Assembly: GCA_010909165.1 (NCBI GenBank)
Contig: VJWM01000011.1
Coordinates: 496,001 to 560,000 of the forward strand
Source: Anthoceros angustus
Lineage: Eukaryota > Streptophyta > Anthocerotopsida > Anthocerotales > Anthocerotaceae
Reading direction: 5' to 3'
DNA length: 64,000 nt
Under the pieces are notes generated by a model. It was not told the DNA's origin. It did no database searches and saw only the letters and a list, made by a program, of their open reading frames with translations. The position numbers were made by a program, and so were the translations under genes. The stretch's first letter is position 1; each line of letters begins with the position of its first letter. Of this stretch, positions 11,480 through 24,700 are shown piece by piece.

Positions 11480-13759
11480 GTTGCAACCACCGCAAAAGCA
11501 TTTCCTCAATTTCCGCTGTTGTGCCTTGAGATTGTCGTCATCAAGAGCTTTAACCCTCTATTCGTAACAACCTGTATACTCGTGAAAGCAGAAGCTTGTT
11601 GGGCGAAGGGAAGAGCGGGAGGAATAGCAGCCAAGGATCTTTTCAAAAGAGAGGAGTATAGGGAAGCTAGACGATGGTCAAGGGAAAAGCGGACTCTAGG
11701 AGATTTGTGGTATTGTAGAATGGCTTGTGGCTTATGACACGAAATGTGCCAAGACAGGAAGACATGGTCAGACTCTAGAGGCTTGAAGTCAGAAACATAG
11801 AGTTGATGCACTGAAGAAACGAAGGAAGCTTGTCCTAGAACATAATCAAGAACAGCAGGAAGTTGACCTGAAGGCGCAAAGTGGGTGATCCTCTCACTCC
11901 CAGGCCATTGAGATAGTCCATTGTATATAAATAATCCATGGGACTCCACGAGGTTGAGAAGTGCCTGCCGAAAAGATTAACCTGGTGCGGATCATCAGAC
12001 CTTCTTTGCAAGCCCAGGTCTGCAACGTCAAGCGGGAATAGTTGATGTCGATCATCTGGTGCATAGATAGGAGATTGTTCTGAGGAGGTCTAAGCATTGA
12101 AGTCTCCAACCAAGAGGATATCTCTTTGAGACATGAAAAACATGAGATCTTTAGAGAGGACTTGAAACATGAAAAGAGGGTGAATTTGGCCTACCTAACC
12201 ACGACTTTATGCCTGCTTCCTTTACGCTTCCTTTGTTGGAGCTACTTTCTAGCTAGTCACTTGTAAGTTGTCGCTACCTTGAAAGTAGTTTGTTATGGTA
12301 ATATTTACCCTTGTGCTAGATTTTCCAGCCATGTGCTATATTTTCCACCCATGTGTTATGATTTGTACCCTAGGATTGTGATTATCTAGTTTATCCTCTG
12401 GAAAAGAGTAATATTTCTTCTCATTTAATAAATTATATATATACTATAAAATAATTTCTCTCTCTAGACATTCACCCGCTAAAATCGCAGTCCAGCGTGC
12501 CGCGCCTCTTCACGAGGCCGCGGCTTTACGTCGGAATGACGTAACGAAAAGGGAAGTGATTTTCAAGATAAGTGCAATCGGCAATGGATGTTCTCCTTAC
12601 CTAGATATGTAGTTCGCTTCTTCAATGCCATGCCCCGGCAGCGCTATGAGCACATAAGGTGAGCGAATGATGATCACTGGAGCTCAAGCCTGAGCTCAAG
12701 CCGATAGTGTAAATATGTGGCCCATCACTCCTGTGGAAAGGGAAGGAATGGATTGGAGTGATGTAAAGCGTGGAAAGTAAAGATGCTATGAACAAATAAC
12801 GATTAGATGGAAGGATGGTTGCAGAAACCTTGATCCATAAGACCCTCGCGAAGGAGTCCTCCCTTGCCACAGTGATGAAATCAAAGAGAGAAGATCGGAA
12901 GAAACAAGTGACGCCACCTGCAGCCTTGGGTTTCTTCGACGAGATATAATTCCTGAAAAGAGAAAAAGAAAGGAAGTTGGGAAAGGTGGGGAGGTGTCTA
13001 GCCTGGTGTTCATGAGTTTCCGTAAGGAAGATCAAGTCGTGGCCCGCTAAAAGCTGGAGCATTCTACCTGGTTGTGCCCATAAAGATCCATTACAATTCC
13101 AGGAAGCCATCTTGATGATCCCCCGGAGTGGGCTTTGCGGGCGAGTGATCTTCATAAGGCTGAAGGCTTGTGCTGAACTCGAGAGGGCTCCTTGACAATC
13201 AGCCGATCTCCATGGAAGAAAGCAGTCTTCCCCGCCGCGGGAGCCTCCCTGAAAGCCGGCATCAAAGCTTGCTTGGTCTTCACCTGTAGCTTGGTTAAAT
13301 CATCACCTATATAAATACTTCGGCCTCAGAGGTTAGTATGGGTGCGCAAGACTTGGAGCCTATCCTGGAGAGAATGGAAACGGATGAAAAAGACAGACCG
13401 ACGACCAGGGTCCTTACCCACCAGCCAGGCATTCTGGAAAGACATGCCTGGCAAATGGAGCTTCGTGGCTAAGAATTTGGAAACCACTTCCTGCGGTGTT
13501 CTCGAGTTCGGCAAGCCTGTCACTCGAAGATTGAGGGAGCGCCTAATCAGTTCTTGAGATTCAAGAATTGCCGCATCCACGGCTTCTGAAGGCAGGGATG
13601 GCACCACTTGAGGAGGAGCAACCAGCGGGGAGCAACCTCCAACTTCTCCCGCCCGCTGATTGTTTCTTGAAATTTGGTCCAGCGCCGAGTTTTGAAATTG
13701 ACATTTTGCCGGACATAGCCTACACCTCTCTTTGGACGAAGTTTTTGAGCTCCAGACAT
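11480..13759 (-). mobile_element. LINE (non-LTR retrotransposon) fragment, interrupted
   Basis: On the minus strand an ORF1-like part (about 13759-13170) contains LRVTGLP and RFHSLQDRLQVL, resembling the RRM-like ORF1 of plant LINEs. ORF2 then starts near 13155 with an apurinic-type endonuclease domain: MASWNCNG, DLIFLTETHE, GGVTCFF. The domain is broken at 12779 by repeat module R1 and resumes at about 12168 with LVGDFNA, then AVLDYVLG and ESDH, the expected later endonuclease motifs. No reverse transcriptase follows below 11480, so the element lacks its 3' part as well as an intact ORF2. It is inactive. Confidence 0.8.
12171..12778. repeat. repeat module R1, copy 1 (inserted in the LINE)
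   Basis: This 0.6-kb module recurs at 14486-15120 and 20984-21629 with high identity. Here it separates two parts of one LINE endonuclease domain, so it arrived after the LINE. No clear terminal inverted repeats or target-site duplication were seen. Confidence 0.85.
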
Positions 13760-13796
13760 TTAGCTTCCATGGAAGTAGAAGCTTGTTGCATGATAT

Positions 13797-15120
13797 CTTG
13801 TTTGAGCTCTAGAATCTCGCGCACACATTAATATCTCTTAGACTACATTCTATAATCTACAAGTGCTAAAACTCTCTGCATGTATGAAGGATTTGGTTAT
13901 ATGGCAAGAAGTTCAAGACCTCAATGTCAAACTTGGGTACATGTCGGTGCAATACTTGGGAACCATATCTTGCGCAAGGATGCATGTTGAGGTAGTCTAC
14001 AAGAAGCATGTTGTTTGGACTCGGATTTCTGTCTTGTCCTTTTGAGTCTGCGTTTCTTAAAGAGTGGTTTGAAACTTTTGAAACTATGCTTGAGTGTGTT
14101 GTAGATGTTGACCTCGAGAGTTCATTATTTCATTTGGTGATTCTAATAATTTTTACCTGTCTTGTTATAGGTTTTGTCTGGTTGTTTTGGATTTTTATCG
14201 AAGATATTTTATCCTTATGTTCTAATTTTAACTCTAGTGCTCTGGTTTTTATTCTAGTACTTTGTTTCTACTCTAGTGATATATTTTTATCCTAGTATTA
14301 TATTTTTATCATAGTATTATAATTTTTATTATATTATTATATTTTTTACCCTAATGCTATATTTTCTAACCTAATACTATGTTCTCTATCTTAGTGCTAT
14401 ATTTTTTTCTTTTTATATGGTCTCTATATTATTAATTATAAAATTAAAATATTTTTCTCTTTCGATAATTTTTCCTTTCCATTCTGAAAAGAGGGTGAAT
14501 TTGACCCTAACGAGACCACTTTGCCTGCTTCCTTTACGCTTCCTTTGTTGGAGCTACTTTCTAGCTAGTCACTTGTAAGTTGTCGCTACCTTGAAAGTAG
14601 TTTGTTATGGTAATATTTACCCTTGTGCTAGATTTTCCAGCCATGTGCTATATTTTCCACCCATGTGTTATGATTTGTACCCTAGGATTGTGATTATCTA
14701 GTTTATCCTCTGGAAAAGAGTAATATTTCTTCTCATTTAATAAATTATATATATACTATAAAATAATTTCTCTCTCTAGACATTCACCCGCTAAAATCGC
14801 AGTCCAGCGTGCCGCGCCTCTTCACGAGGCCGCGGCTTTACGTCGGAATGACGTAACGAAAAGGGAAGTGATTTTCAAGATAAGTGCAATCGGCAATGGA
14901 TGTTCTCCTTACCTAGATATGTAGTTCGCTTCTTCAATGCCATGCCCCGGCAGCGCTATGAGCACATAAGGTGAGCGAATGATGATCACTGGAGCTCAAG
15001 CCTGAGCTCAAGCCGATAGTGTAAATATGTGGCCCATCACTCCTGTGGAAAGGGAAGGAATGGATTGGAGTGATGTAAAGCGTGGAAAGTTCAACCTGTG
15101 TCGAACAATATGGTGTTGGT
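13797..15120. repeat. repeat modules R2 (13797-14485) and R1 (14486-15120)
   Basis: R2 recurs at 15705-16147 (truncated) and 20293-20983. R1 follows directly, in the same order as at 20984-21629. The right half of R2 is strongly AT-rich with TATTATA-type tracts. No protein family was recognised. Confidence 0.85.
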
Positions 15121-15289
15121 GTTGGAGAAGATTCGCGTATCATTGGAAATTCACGGTCCAATTCACTTCGGAGTGCAACAATCTCGAGTTGTTGGGCCTG
15201 AATCTCGAAACTCCGACTTAATTTCGTGCGACTTGGGAAGCACGAAAAGTCTAATCGCAACTTCTTCATATCGTCTTGCAAGGATGAAC

Positions 15290-17687
15290 ATCCTCCATCA
15301 TGTAGGCTGTGAGACTATGAAGAAGATGTTGGCTTAGGCAAGTTCACCTGCACCCTCCTCCAACGTGTATAGTACTAGCTCTTGCAGTTAATCTTTCACG
15401 AGTAATTTCCCATCGCAAATATTTCTTAAGATGGCGGTCGTGAGGCTAGTAAGAGTCGGCTCTGCTGACCCAAATTCAACGTGGGTGCTTTGTGCGGCTT
15501 TACCTTCGTCTTCCTAAAAGTCTACTACCTCTTGATCCTCCACCAACAATTTCTACATGTCTCAATTCGTCCTTGGGTTCGGAAGGCACTTCAACTCTGT
15601 GTGGCCAATTCCTTCACAACACTCGAATGAGTCTTCAGTGTAGCGAGTTGCGGTGTTCTCTTCTACATCAAGCTTCTCGCAGGGGTCACCTCCTTTCGCC
15701 TCAAGCTTGTTTGAGCTCTAGAATCTCTGGCGCACACATTAATATCTCTTAGACTCTGTTCTATAATCTACACCGTGCTAAAACTCTCTGCATGTATGAA
15801 GGATTTGGTTATATGGCAAGAAGTTCAAGACCTCAATGTCAAACTTGGGTACATGTCGGTGCAATACTTGGGAACCATATCTTGCATGAGATGCATGTTG
15901 AGGTAGTCTACAAGAAGCATGTTGTTTGGACTCGGATTTCATCTTGTCCTTTTGAGTCTGCGTTTCTTAAAGAGTGGTTTGAAACTTTTGAAACTATGCT
16001 TGAGTGTGTTGTAGATGTTGACCTCGAGTTCATTATTTCATTTGGTGATTCTAATAATTTTACTGTCTTGTTATAGGTTTTGTCGTTGTTTTGGATTTTT
16101 ATCGAAGATATTTTATCCTTATGTTCTAATTTTAACTCTAGTGCTCGGTTTTATTCTTGCACCTCGCTCCTTGACGATGTGGGGGCTTGTGATTACGAAA
16201 AGTCTTTGGACTCCAATAGGCTGTTTCTCCTCCAACGAAAAGGTGCAGGTCAAGCATGATATCCAAGCCATAGGAAAAAGGAGAAAGGTCTTTGCTCTGT
16301 GTCTTTGGCCGTACCAACTATGTATGCCATGGCAACACCGGAATAGCGAGAGGTGGTACAAGAAAGAGTTTGCCCAAAAATGTGCCGTGGTAGCACTCCC
16401 TATTATCAATTACGGCAATGTGTCGGCCTTCCAACAGATGGAAGATGCGGCTCCGGCTAGGGCAATGAACAAAGAAATACATAGGAAATAATCTGCGAGG
16501 CAATTGCGATGCGGGCCGAGATGCATTGGTAGTGAGTCGCACTTGCAGGTGTGGAGGTGAGCTCTCGGCCTCCGGCTCCGGCCAGCTCCTAGCCTCTCGG
16601 ACCCCTTGCGGCGTCCTTGCCTCAGTCAGGGGCAGCTGCCGCCCTCCGTGCCGTGGGCCTCGGCCTCGGCCAAAGGCCGCACCCGCGCGCCCTCTATTAT
16701 CACATTCAACTCTCTACCCATGGCTTCCCTCACATCCTCATGTTGCAATCAATTCAAAACAGGGGGCATCCATTTGCGCTATTATGGCTTGAGTGGTGCA
16801 ATCATTTATATTCTTCAAATTTAGATCTGTTTGATTCGTCACAACTCGGCGAATTATCCGCTCAACCGCCTCATCTACTAGTAGCTGCCCGCTCTTGCTC
16901 CAATGGTACTTGCTCCATGCAATCTTGTTTGGAGCAGCAAGTAAAATCTGTTTCACCAAGCAATGTCCTTTCCAATACACATTAACAAACTTCATAGGCT
17001 CATACTTTGATGCATACTTGCAAGTGTGGTTTGGACAACGAGGAGGAGGAGGATCCCGATCCAAGTTGTGGGTAGCTTAACTACTACTCATAAATCCAAT
17101 TGTGAAATCACCTCCTATACTAGTATGAAGTGTTTCCACCATGATCCTTTGACATATGAAATACAGAGGATGCAATACTCAACCTAAAATGAATCATGGC
17201 TTGGTGCATGCTTTGTGCTTCAAGCTCCGAGGCCACAAATATGGATTCCGCCTTAAAGTCACTATCATGCAAGCTTGTTAACAAGGCGCACTCCACATCT
17301 TTAGTTTCGGCATAAGAGTATTATTTTCATTACCCATATTACGCTGAGCAACTCGCAATGTATATGATATGCGCGCAATTCGCCATGTTCGATAGGTTTC
17401 TCTTTATCAATCTCAACATCCTCCATGCGTAGGCTGAGACTATGAAGAAGATGTTGGCTTAGGCAAGTTCACTGCCCTCCTCCAACGTGTATAGTACTAG
17501 CTCTTGCAGTTAATCTTTCACGAGTAATTTCCCATCGCAAATATTTCTTAAGATGGCGGTCGTGAGGCTAGTAAGAGTCTTGGCTCTGACCCAAATTCAA
17601 CGTAGGTGCTTTGTGCGGCTTTACCTTCGTCTTCCTAAAAGTCTACTACCTCTTGATCCTCCACCAACAATTTCTACATGTCTCACC
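15290..17687. repeat. modules R3-R2(part)-X-R4-R3(part), deletion-rich copy
   Basis: Order: R3 15300-15704, truncated R2 15705-16147, X 16147-16728, R4 16728-17430, partial R3 17430-17687. Compared with the copy at 18.6-21.0 kb it carries numerous 1-4 nt deletions and few substitutions. No intact gene was found. Confidence 0.8.
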
Positions 17688-17717
17688 TCGCCCTTGACGA
17701 TGTGGGGCTTGTGATTC

Positions 17718-18650
17718 GAAAAGTCTTTGGACTCCAATAGAACTGTTTCTCCTCCAACGAAAGGTGCAGGTCCAAGCATGATATCCAAGCCATAGGAAAA
17801 AGGAGAAAGTCTTTGGACTCAATAGAACTGTTTCTCCTCCAACGAAAGGTGCAGGTCCAAGCATGATATCCAAGCCATAGGAAAAAGGAGAAAGTCTTTG
17901 GACTCCAATAGAACTGTTTCTCCTCCAACGAAAGGTGCAGGTCCAAGCATGATATCCAAGCCATAGGAAAAAGGAGAAAGTCTTTGGACTCAATAGAACT
18001 GTTTCTCCTCCAACGAAAGGTGCAGGTCCAAGCATGATATCCAAGCCATAGGAAAAAGGAGAAAGTCTTTGGACTCAATAGAACTGTTTCTCCTCCAACG
18101 AAAGGTGCAGGTCCAAGCATGATATCCAAGCCATAGGAAAAAGGAGAAAGTCTTTGGACTCAATAGAACTGTTTCTCCTCCAACGAAAGGTGCAGGTCCA
18201 AGCATGATATCCAAGCCATAGGAAAAAGGAGAAAGTCTTTGGACTCCAATAGAACTGTTTCTCCTCCAACGAAAGGTGCAGGTCCAAGCATGATATCCAA
18301 GCCATAGGAAAAAGGAGAAAGTCTTTGGACTCCAATAGAACTGTTTCTCCTCCAACGAAAGGTGCAGGTCCAAGCATGATATCCAAGCCATAGGAAAAAG
18401 GAGAAAGTCTTTGGACTCAATAGAACTGTTTCTCCTCCAACGAAAGGTGCAGGTCCAAGCATGATATCCAAGCCATAGGAAAAAGGAGAAAGTCTTTGGA
18501 CTCAATAGAACTGTTTCTCCTCCAACGAAAGGTGCAGGTCCAAGCATGATATCCAAGCCATAGGAAAAAGGAGAAAGTCTTTGGACTCAATAGAACTGTT
18601 TCTCCTCCAACGAAAGGTGCAGGTCCAAGCATGATATCCGAAGCCATAGG
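17718..18650. repeat. tandem array, about 11 copies of an 85-86 bp unit
   Basis: The unit begins TCTTTGGACTC and ends GGAAAAAGGAGAAAG. It is repeated about 11 times with almost no divergence; the main variation is CTC versus CTCC. The same unit is single-copy in module X at 10112 and 16200. The period is not a multiple of three, so the long minus-strand frames over it, each cycling through three readings of the unit, are by-products. Confidence 0.95.
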
Positions 18651-20983
18651 AAAAAAGGAGAAAGGTGCTGCTCCTGTGTGCTGAAAGCCGTACCAACTAT
18701 GTATGCCATGGCAACACTGGAGCCAAAGCGAGAGGTGGTACAAGAAACAGAGTTTGCCCAAAAAATGTGCCCGTGGTAGCAGCACTCCTATTTATCAATT
18801 CTGGCAATGTGTCGGCCTTCCAACAGATGGAAGATGCAGCTCCAGCTAGGGCAATGAACAAAGAAATACATAGGAAATAATCTGCAGGCAAATTGCGATG
18901 CAGGCCCGAGATGCATTGGCTGAAGTGAGTCCTTGCAACCGAGGTGTGGAGGTGAGCTCTCGGCCTCCTGCTCCTGCTGCTCCCACCTTCCAGCAGGCCA
19001 TCCAGAGGCTAGACAGCCTGGTGGGCCTCTTTGCCGTGAACTGTCAGCAAACAGGGTGCAGCAGGAATGCTTCTGGCTATCGCCCAGAGGCTAGACAGCC
19101 TGGTGGGCCTCGGCCTCGGCCTCGGCCAAAGGCCGCACCCGCGCGCCCTCTATTATCACATTCAACTCTCTACCCATGGCTTCCTCACATCCTCATGTTG
19201 CAATCAATTCAAAGCAGGGCATCCATTTTGCGCTATTATGGCTTGAGTGGTGCAATCATTTATATTCTTCAAATTTAGATCTGTTTGATTCGTCACAACT
19301 CGGCGAATTATCCGCTCAACCGCCTCATCTACTAGTAGCTGCCGCTCTTGCTCCAATGGTACTTGCTCCATGCAATCTTGTTGGAGCGACAAGTAAAATC
19401 TGTTTCACCAAGCAATGTCCTTTCCAATACACATTAACAAACTTCATAGGCTCATACTTTGATGCATACTTGCAAGTGTGGTTTGGACAACGAGGAGGAG
19501 GAGGATCCCGATCCAAGTTGTGGGTAGCTTAACTACTACTCATAAATCCAATTGTGAAATCACCTCCTATACTAGTATGAAGTGTTTCCACCATGATCCT
19601 TTGACATATGAAATACAGAGGATGCAATACTCAACCTAAAATGAATCATGGCTTGGTGCATGCTTTGTGCTTCAAGCTCCGAGGCCACAAATATGGATTC
19701 CGCCTTAAAGTCACTATCATGCAAGCTTGTTAACAAGGCGCACTCCACATCTTTAGTTTCCAGACAAGGAGTATTATTTTCATTACCCATATTACGGCTT
19801 GAGCAACTCGCAATGTATATGATATGCGCAGCTCGCCATGTTCGATAGGTTTCTCTTTATCAATCTCAACATCCTCCATCGCGGTAGCTGTGAGACTATG
19901 AAGAAGATGTTGGCTTAGGCAAGTTCACCTGCACCCTCCTCCAACGTGTATAGTACTAGCTCTTGCAGTTAATCTTTCACGAGTAATTTCCCATCGCAAA
20001 TATTTCTTAAGATGGCGGTCGTGAGGCTAGTAAGAGGTACTGGCTCTGCTGACCCAAATTCAACGTAGGTGCTTTGTGCGGCTTTACCTTCGTCTTCCTA
20101 AAAGTCTACTACCTCTTGATCCTCCACCAACAATTTCTACATGTCTCAATTCTCGTCCTTGGGTTCAGGAAGGCACTTCAACTCTGTGTGGCCAATTCCT
20201 TCACAACACTCGAATGAGTCTTCAGTGTAGCGAGTTGCGGTGTTCTCTTCTACATCAAGCTTCTCGCAGGGGTCACCTCCTTTCGCCTCAAGCTTGTTTG
20301 AGCTCTAGAATCTCTGGCGCACACATTAATATCTCTTAGACTCTGTTCTATAATCTACACCGTGCTAAAACTCTCTGCATGTATGAAGGATTTGGTTATA
20401 TGGCAAGAAGTTCAAGACCTCAATGTCAAACTTGGGTACATGTCGGGTGCAATACTTGGGAACCATATCTTGCGCAAGGATGCATGTTGAGGTAGTCTAC
20501 AAGAAGCATGTTGTTTGGACTCGGATTTCTGTCTTGTCCTTTTGAGTCTGCGTTTCTTAAAGAGTGGTTTGAAACTTTTGAAACTATGCTTGAGTGTGTT
20601 GTAGATGTTGACCTCGAGAGTTCATTATTTCATTTGGTGATTCTAATAATTTTACTGTCTTGTTATAGGTTTTGTCGGTTGTTTTGGATTTTATCGAAGA
20701 TATTTTATCCTTATGTTCTAATTTTAACTCTAGTGCTCTGGTTTTTATTCTAGTACTTTGTTTCTACTCTAGTGATATATTTTTATCCTAGTATTATATT
20801 TTTATCATAGTATTATAATTTTTATTATATTATTATATTTTTACCCTAATGCTATATTTTCTAACCTAATACTATGTTCTCTATCTTAGTGCTATATTTT
20901 TTTCTTTTTATATGGTCTCTATATTATTAATTATAAAATTAAAATATTTTTCTCTTTCGATAATTTTTCCTTTCCATTCTGTT
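18640..20983. repeat. modules X(end)-R4-R3-R2, best-preserved copy
   Basis: Order: end of X to 19187, R4 19187-19875, R3 19875-20292, R2 20293-20983. With R1 (20984-21629) it gives the complete order X-R4-R3-R2-R1. The X part contains a GlyRS-derived insert at 18966-19110. Confidence 0.8.
18966..19110 (+). other. patchwork insert made of GlyRS coding pieces
   Basis: Bases 18966-19010 match GlyRS 22065-22109, 19001-19054 match 24381-24434, and 19056-19110 match 24353-24407. A short bridge resembling 22286-22298 joins the last two. Adjacent pieces share 5-9 bases at their joins. The insert replaces the GC-rich centre of module X. Confidence 0.85.
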
Positions 20984-21629
20984 GAAAAGAGGGTCGAATT
21001 TCGGCCCACCTAACGAGACCACGACTTTATGCCTGCTTCCTTTACGCTTCCTTTGTTGGAGCTACTTTCTAGCTAGTCACTTGTAAGTTGTCGCTACCTT
21101 GAAAGTAGTTTGTTATGGTAATATTTACCCTTGTGCTAGATTTTCCAGCCATGTGCTATATTTTCCACCCATGTGTTATGATTTGTACCCTAGGATTGTG
21201 ATTATCTAGTTTATCCTCTGGAAAAGAGTAATATTTCTTCTCATTTAATAAATTATATATATACTATAAAATAATTTCTCTCTCTAGACATTCACCCGCT
21301 AAAATCGCAGTCCAGCGTGCCGCGCCTCTTCACGAGGCCGCGGCTTTACGTCGGAATGACGTAACGAAAAGGGAAGTGATTTTCAAGATAAGTGCAATCG
21401 GCAATGGATGTTCTCCTTACCTAGATATGTAGTTCGCTTCTTCAATGCCATGCCCCGGCAGCGCTATGAGCACATAAGGTGAGCGAATGATGATCACTGG
21501 AGCTCAAGCCTGAGCTCAAGCCGATAGTGTAAATATGTGGCCCATCACTCCTGTGGAAAGGGAAGGAATGGATTGGAGTGATGTAAAGCGTGGAAAGTTC
21601 AACCTGTGTCGAACAATATGGTGTTGGTC
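20984..21629. repeat. repeat module R1, copy 3
   Basis: The copy is highly similar to 12171-12778 and to 14486-15120, and ends about 160 bases upstream of the GlyRS start codon. It may therefore contribute the GlyRS promoter or leader. Confidence 0.85.
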
Positions 21630-21792
21630 TCTAGCAAAATGTGGACATACACGTGAAATGAGTTCCTCACGCATGGCATGCTCACCGAGGAGCCCAGCAA
21701 AGGCTTCCGGACCGAGTGCGTGGATAGCAATGTGATACAGAGCTTGTGCGTTTGATGCGAGGGGAGGGTAGCTGCCCCTACCTCGACCCTGC

Positions 21793-24700
21793 ATGGCACC
21801 CCACGGCACGCTCCTGGCCTGTCCACGGGCGGCCAACTGGTTTGTGCTGAGCTGCCTGTTTGGCAAGGCTGCACCAAATGGAGGCAAGTCGTTTCACAGC
21901 TTGCGGAGGGCAAGCCTGAGCCAGCAGCTGTCGCCATGGAGCTGGGCTGCTGCTGCTGCTGCTACCGGGGCTGCGCGGCAGAAGGTGGAGTGCGGGCGGG
22001 GTCGATGTGCCGTCACGGCCGTGCAGACCCAGGAGGCCGCCACCCCCACCAGCATCGCCACCAGTCCTGCTCCTGCTGCTCCCACCTTCCAGCAGGCCAT
22101 CCAGAGGCTGCAGGACTACTGGGCGTCGGTGGGCTGTGCAGTGATGCAGTCCAGCAACACGGAGGTCGGGGCGGGGACCATGAATCCCGCCACTTTTCTG
22201 CGGGTGCTGGGCCCTGAGCCTTGGAATGTGGCGTACGTGGAGCCCAGCATTCGACCTGACGACAGCCGGTATGGGGAGAACCCAAACAGGGTGCAGAGGC
22301 ACACCCAATTCCAGGTCATCTTGAAGCCGGATCCAGGGAATTCGCAGGAGCTGTATCTGGGCAGCCTGGGTGCTCTGGGAATCGACATCAAGGCACATGA
22401 TGTAAGGTTTGTGGAGGACAATTGGGAGAGTCCGGTGCTCGGGGCCTGGGGTTTAGGGTGGGAGGTTTGGATGGATGGGATGGAGATCACTCAGTTCACC
22501 TACTTCCAGCAGGCTGGAAGCATGCCCTTGTTGCCGGTCTCTGTGGAGATCACGTATGGTTTGGAGCGTATTCTGATGTCTGTGCAGGGAGTGGATCATT
22601 TCAAGAAGATCCAGTATGCTCCAGGGATCACGTACGGTGAGCTTTTTCTGGAGAATGAGAAGGAGATGAGTGCTTATAACCTGGACTTCGCAGATGTGGA
22701 GAGGGTGCAGCAGCGGTTTGAGCTCTATGATGCAGAGGCACGAGCTCTTGTTGGTAGGGGCCTCGCTATTCCAGCATACGATCATCTGCTGAAGACATCT
22801 CATGCTTTCAATGTGCTTGATGCCAGGGGAGCCGTAGGTGTGACTGAAAGGGCTAGGTTTTTTGGTCGAATGAGGACACTGGCTCGTCAGTGTGCTCAGC
22901 TGTGGGTGAAGAACAGGGAAGCCCTGGAGTTTCCCTTGGGAAGATGGGAGGAGCCTGCTACCGTGCAGCATCCTCCTGGGTCCCTGGAGGCAGCAACGAA
23001 CCAAGCTGGGGTGCCAAGAGCCTTTGTGCTGGAAGTTGGTTCAGAAGAGCTTCCACCACAGGATGTGATAGGTGCAGTCAGTCAGCTAGAAAAGGCATTC
23101 CCCTTGGGGCTGGCAAGATGGAGGCTGGACCATGGGAGCGTGCAAGTGCAGGGAACTCCCAGGCGTCTCGTGGTGGTTGTGGAGAACTTGGCTGCAAGGC
23201 AAAGCAATCTCGAGAGAGAGGTGCGAGGACCGCCTGCTGCAAAGGCTTTTGACAAGGACGGAAAGCCGACTAAGGCTGCAGAAGGATTCTGCAAGAAGAA
23301 TGGAGTACAACCAGAGGACCTATATGTCAGGGAAGATGGGAAGACAGAGTATGTGTATGCTGTGGTGAAGGAGTTAGGTAGACATGCCGTGGAGGTACTG
23401 GCAGAGGAGCTTCCAGGTTTGCTTGCAGAAGTCTCCTTCCCCAAGACTATGCGCTGGAACTCTCAGGCTGTCTACAGTAGGCCCTTGAGGTGGCTCCTTG
23501 CATTGTACGGGGAGGCGGTTGTTCCATTTGCTTATGCTGGCATACTCAGCGGGCGGTCTTCCAGAGTTCTCCGCAATTCGCCATCTCCTGTTCTGCAGGT
23601 GGAAAGAGCGGAGGACTTCTTGACCTCCATCAAGCTGTCAGGCATCACGCTGAACATGCAGGAACGGAGAGAACGCATATGGGCAGACAGTAAGTCCCTG
23701 GCTGCCAGCATACACGGAAGCATTCCTGAAGAGGTTTATGGCGGGCTTCTGGATGAGGTTGCCAACCTGGTGGAGTCACCCACCCCTCTTCTGGGCAGGT
23801 TTGGCGAGTCCTTTTTGAAACTCCCTCCAGACGTGCTTGTCACTGTGATGCGCAAACACCAGAGGTATTTTCCTGTTGTGGGTGGTGGAAATGGTGAGCT
23901 CCTGCCTTACTTCATTGCCGTTGCAAATGGCAACATAGACGAAGCAGTAGTGCGTAAGGGCAATGAGGCAGTGCTGAGGGCAAGATATGAGGATGCCAGA
24001 TTCTTTTACGAGAGTGATCTGACCAAGTCTCTTGCCGAGTTCCGGCCTCTATTGAAGGGCATCACCTTTCAAGAGAAGCTTGGTTCCATGCTTGACAAGA
24101 GTGACAGGGTAGAGAAGATAGTGCCCCTCTTGGGCCGAGCCTTGAAACTGAATGAGGAGGATGTTGCTACAGCACAGGAGGCAAGTGCAGTAGCCATGGC
24201 TGACTTGGCTACTTCCATGGTGACAGAGTTCACATCTCTAGCAGGCATAATGGGGCGTCACTATTCCCTCAAGCAAGGGTCTGCACATGCAGTGGCGGAT
24301 GCCATATTTGAAAGTGTGCTCCCCAGGTATGCCGGTGACAGTCTTCCCAAAAGTGCAGCAGGAATGCTTCTGGCTATCGCCCAGAGGCTAGACAGCCTGG
24401 TGGGCCTCTTTGCCGTGAACTGTCAGCAAACAGCCACCGGCGATCCATTCGGTCTTCGACGCAGTGCCTACGGTTTGGTGCAAGCGCTGGTACAGTCCGG
24501 GCGTGATGTCGACCTGAGACACGCTTTGGGCATTGCTGCAAAGGTGCAGCCTGTGCCTGTACCCGACTCCACTTTGGACGAAGTGTTCCAGTTCGTCTCA
24601 CGTAGACTGGAGCAGCTCCTGGTAGACGGGGGTGCAAATGTGGAGCTTGTGCGATCGATCCTCGCAGAGCGTGGCAATTTCCCGACACTGGCATCTATTT

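Noticed and set aside
17646-18785. Long overlapping minus-strand frames rich in a repeated FRWRRNSS/LDLHLSLEEK pattern
   Set aside because: They are only the three readings of the 85-bp array, with no domain and no support outside the repeat.
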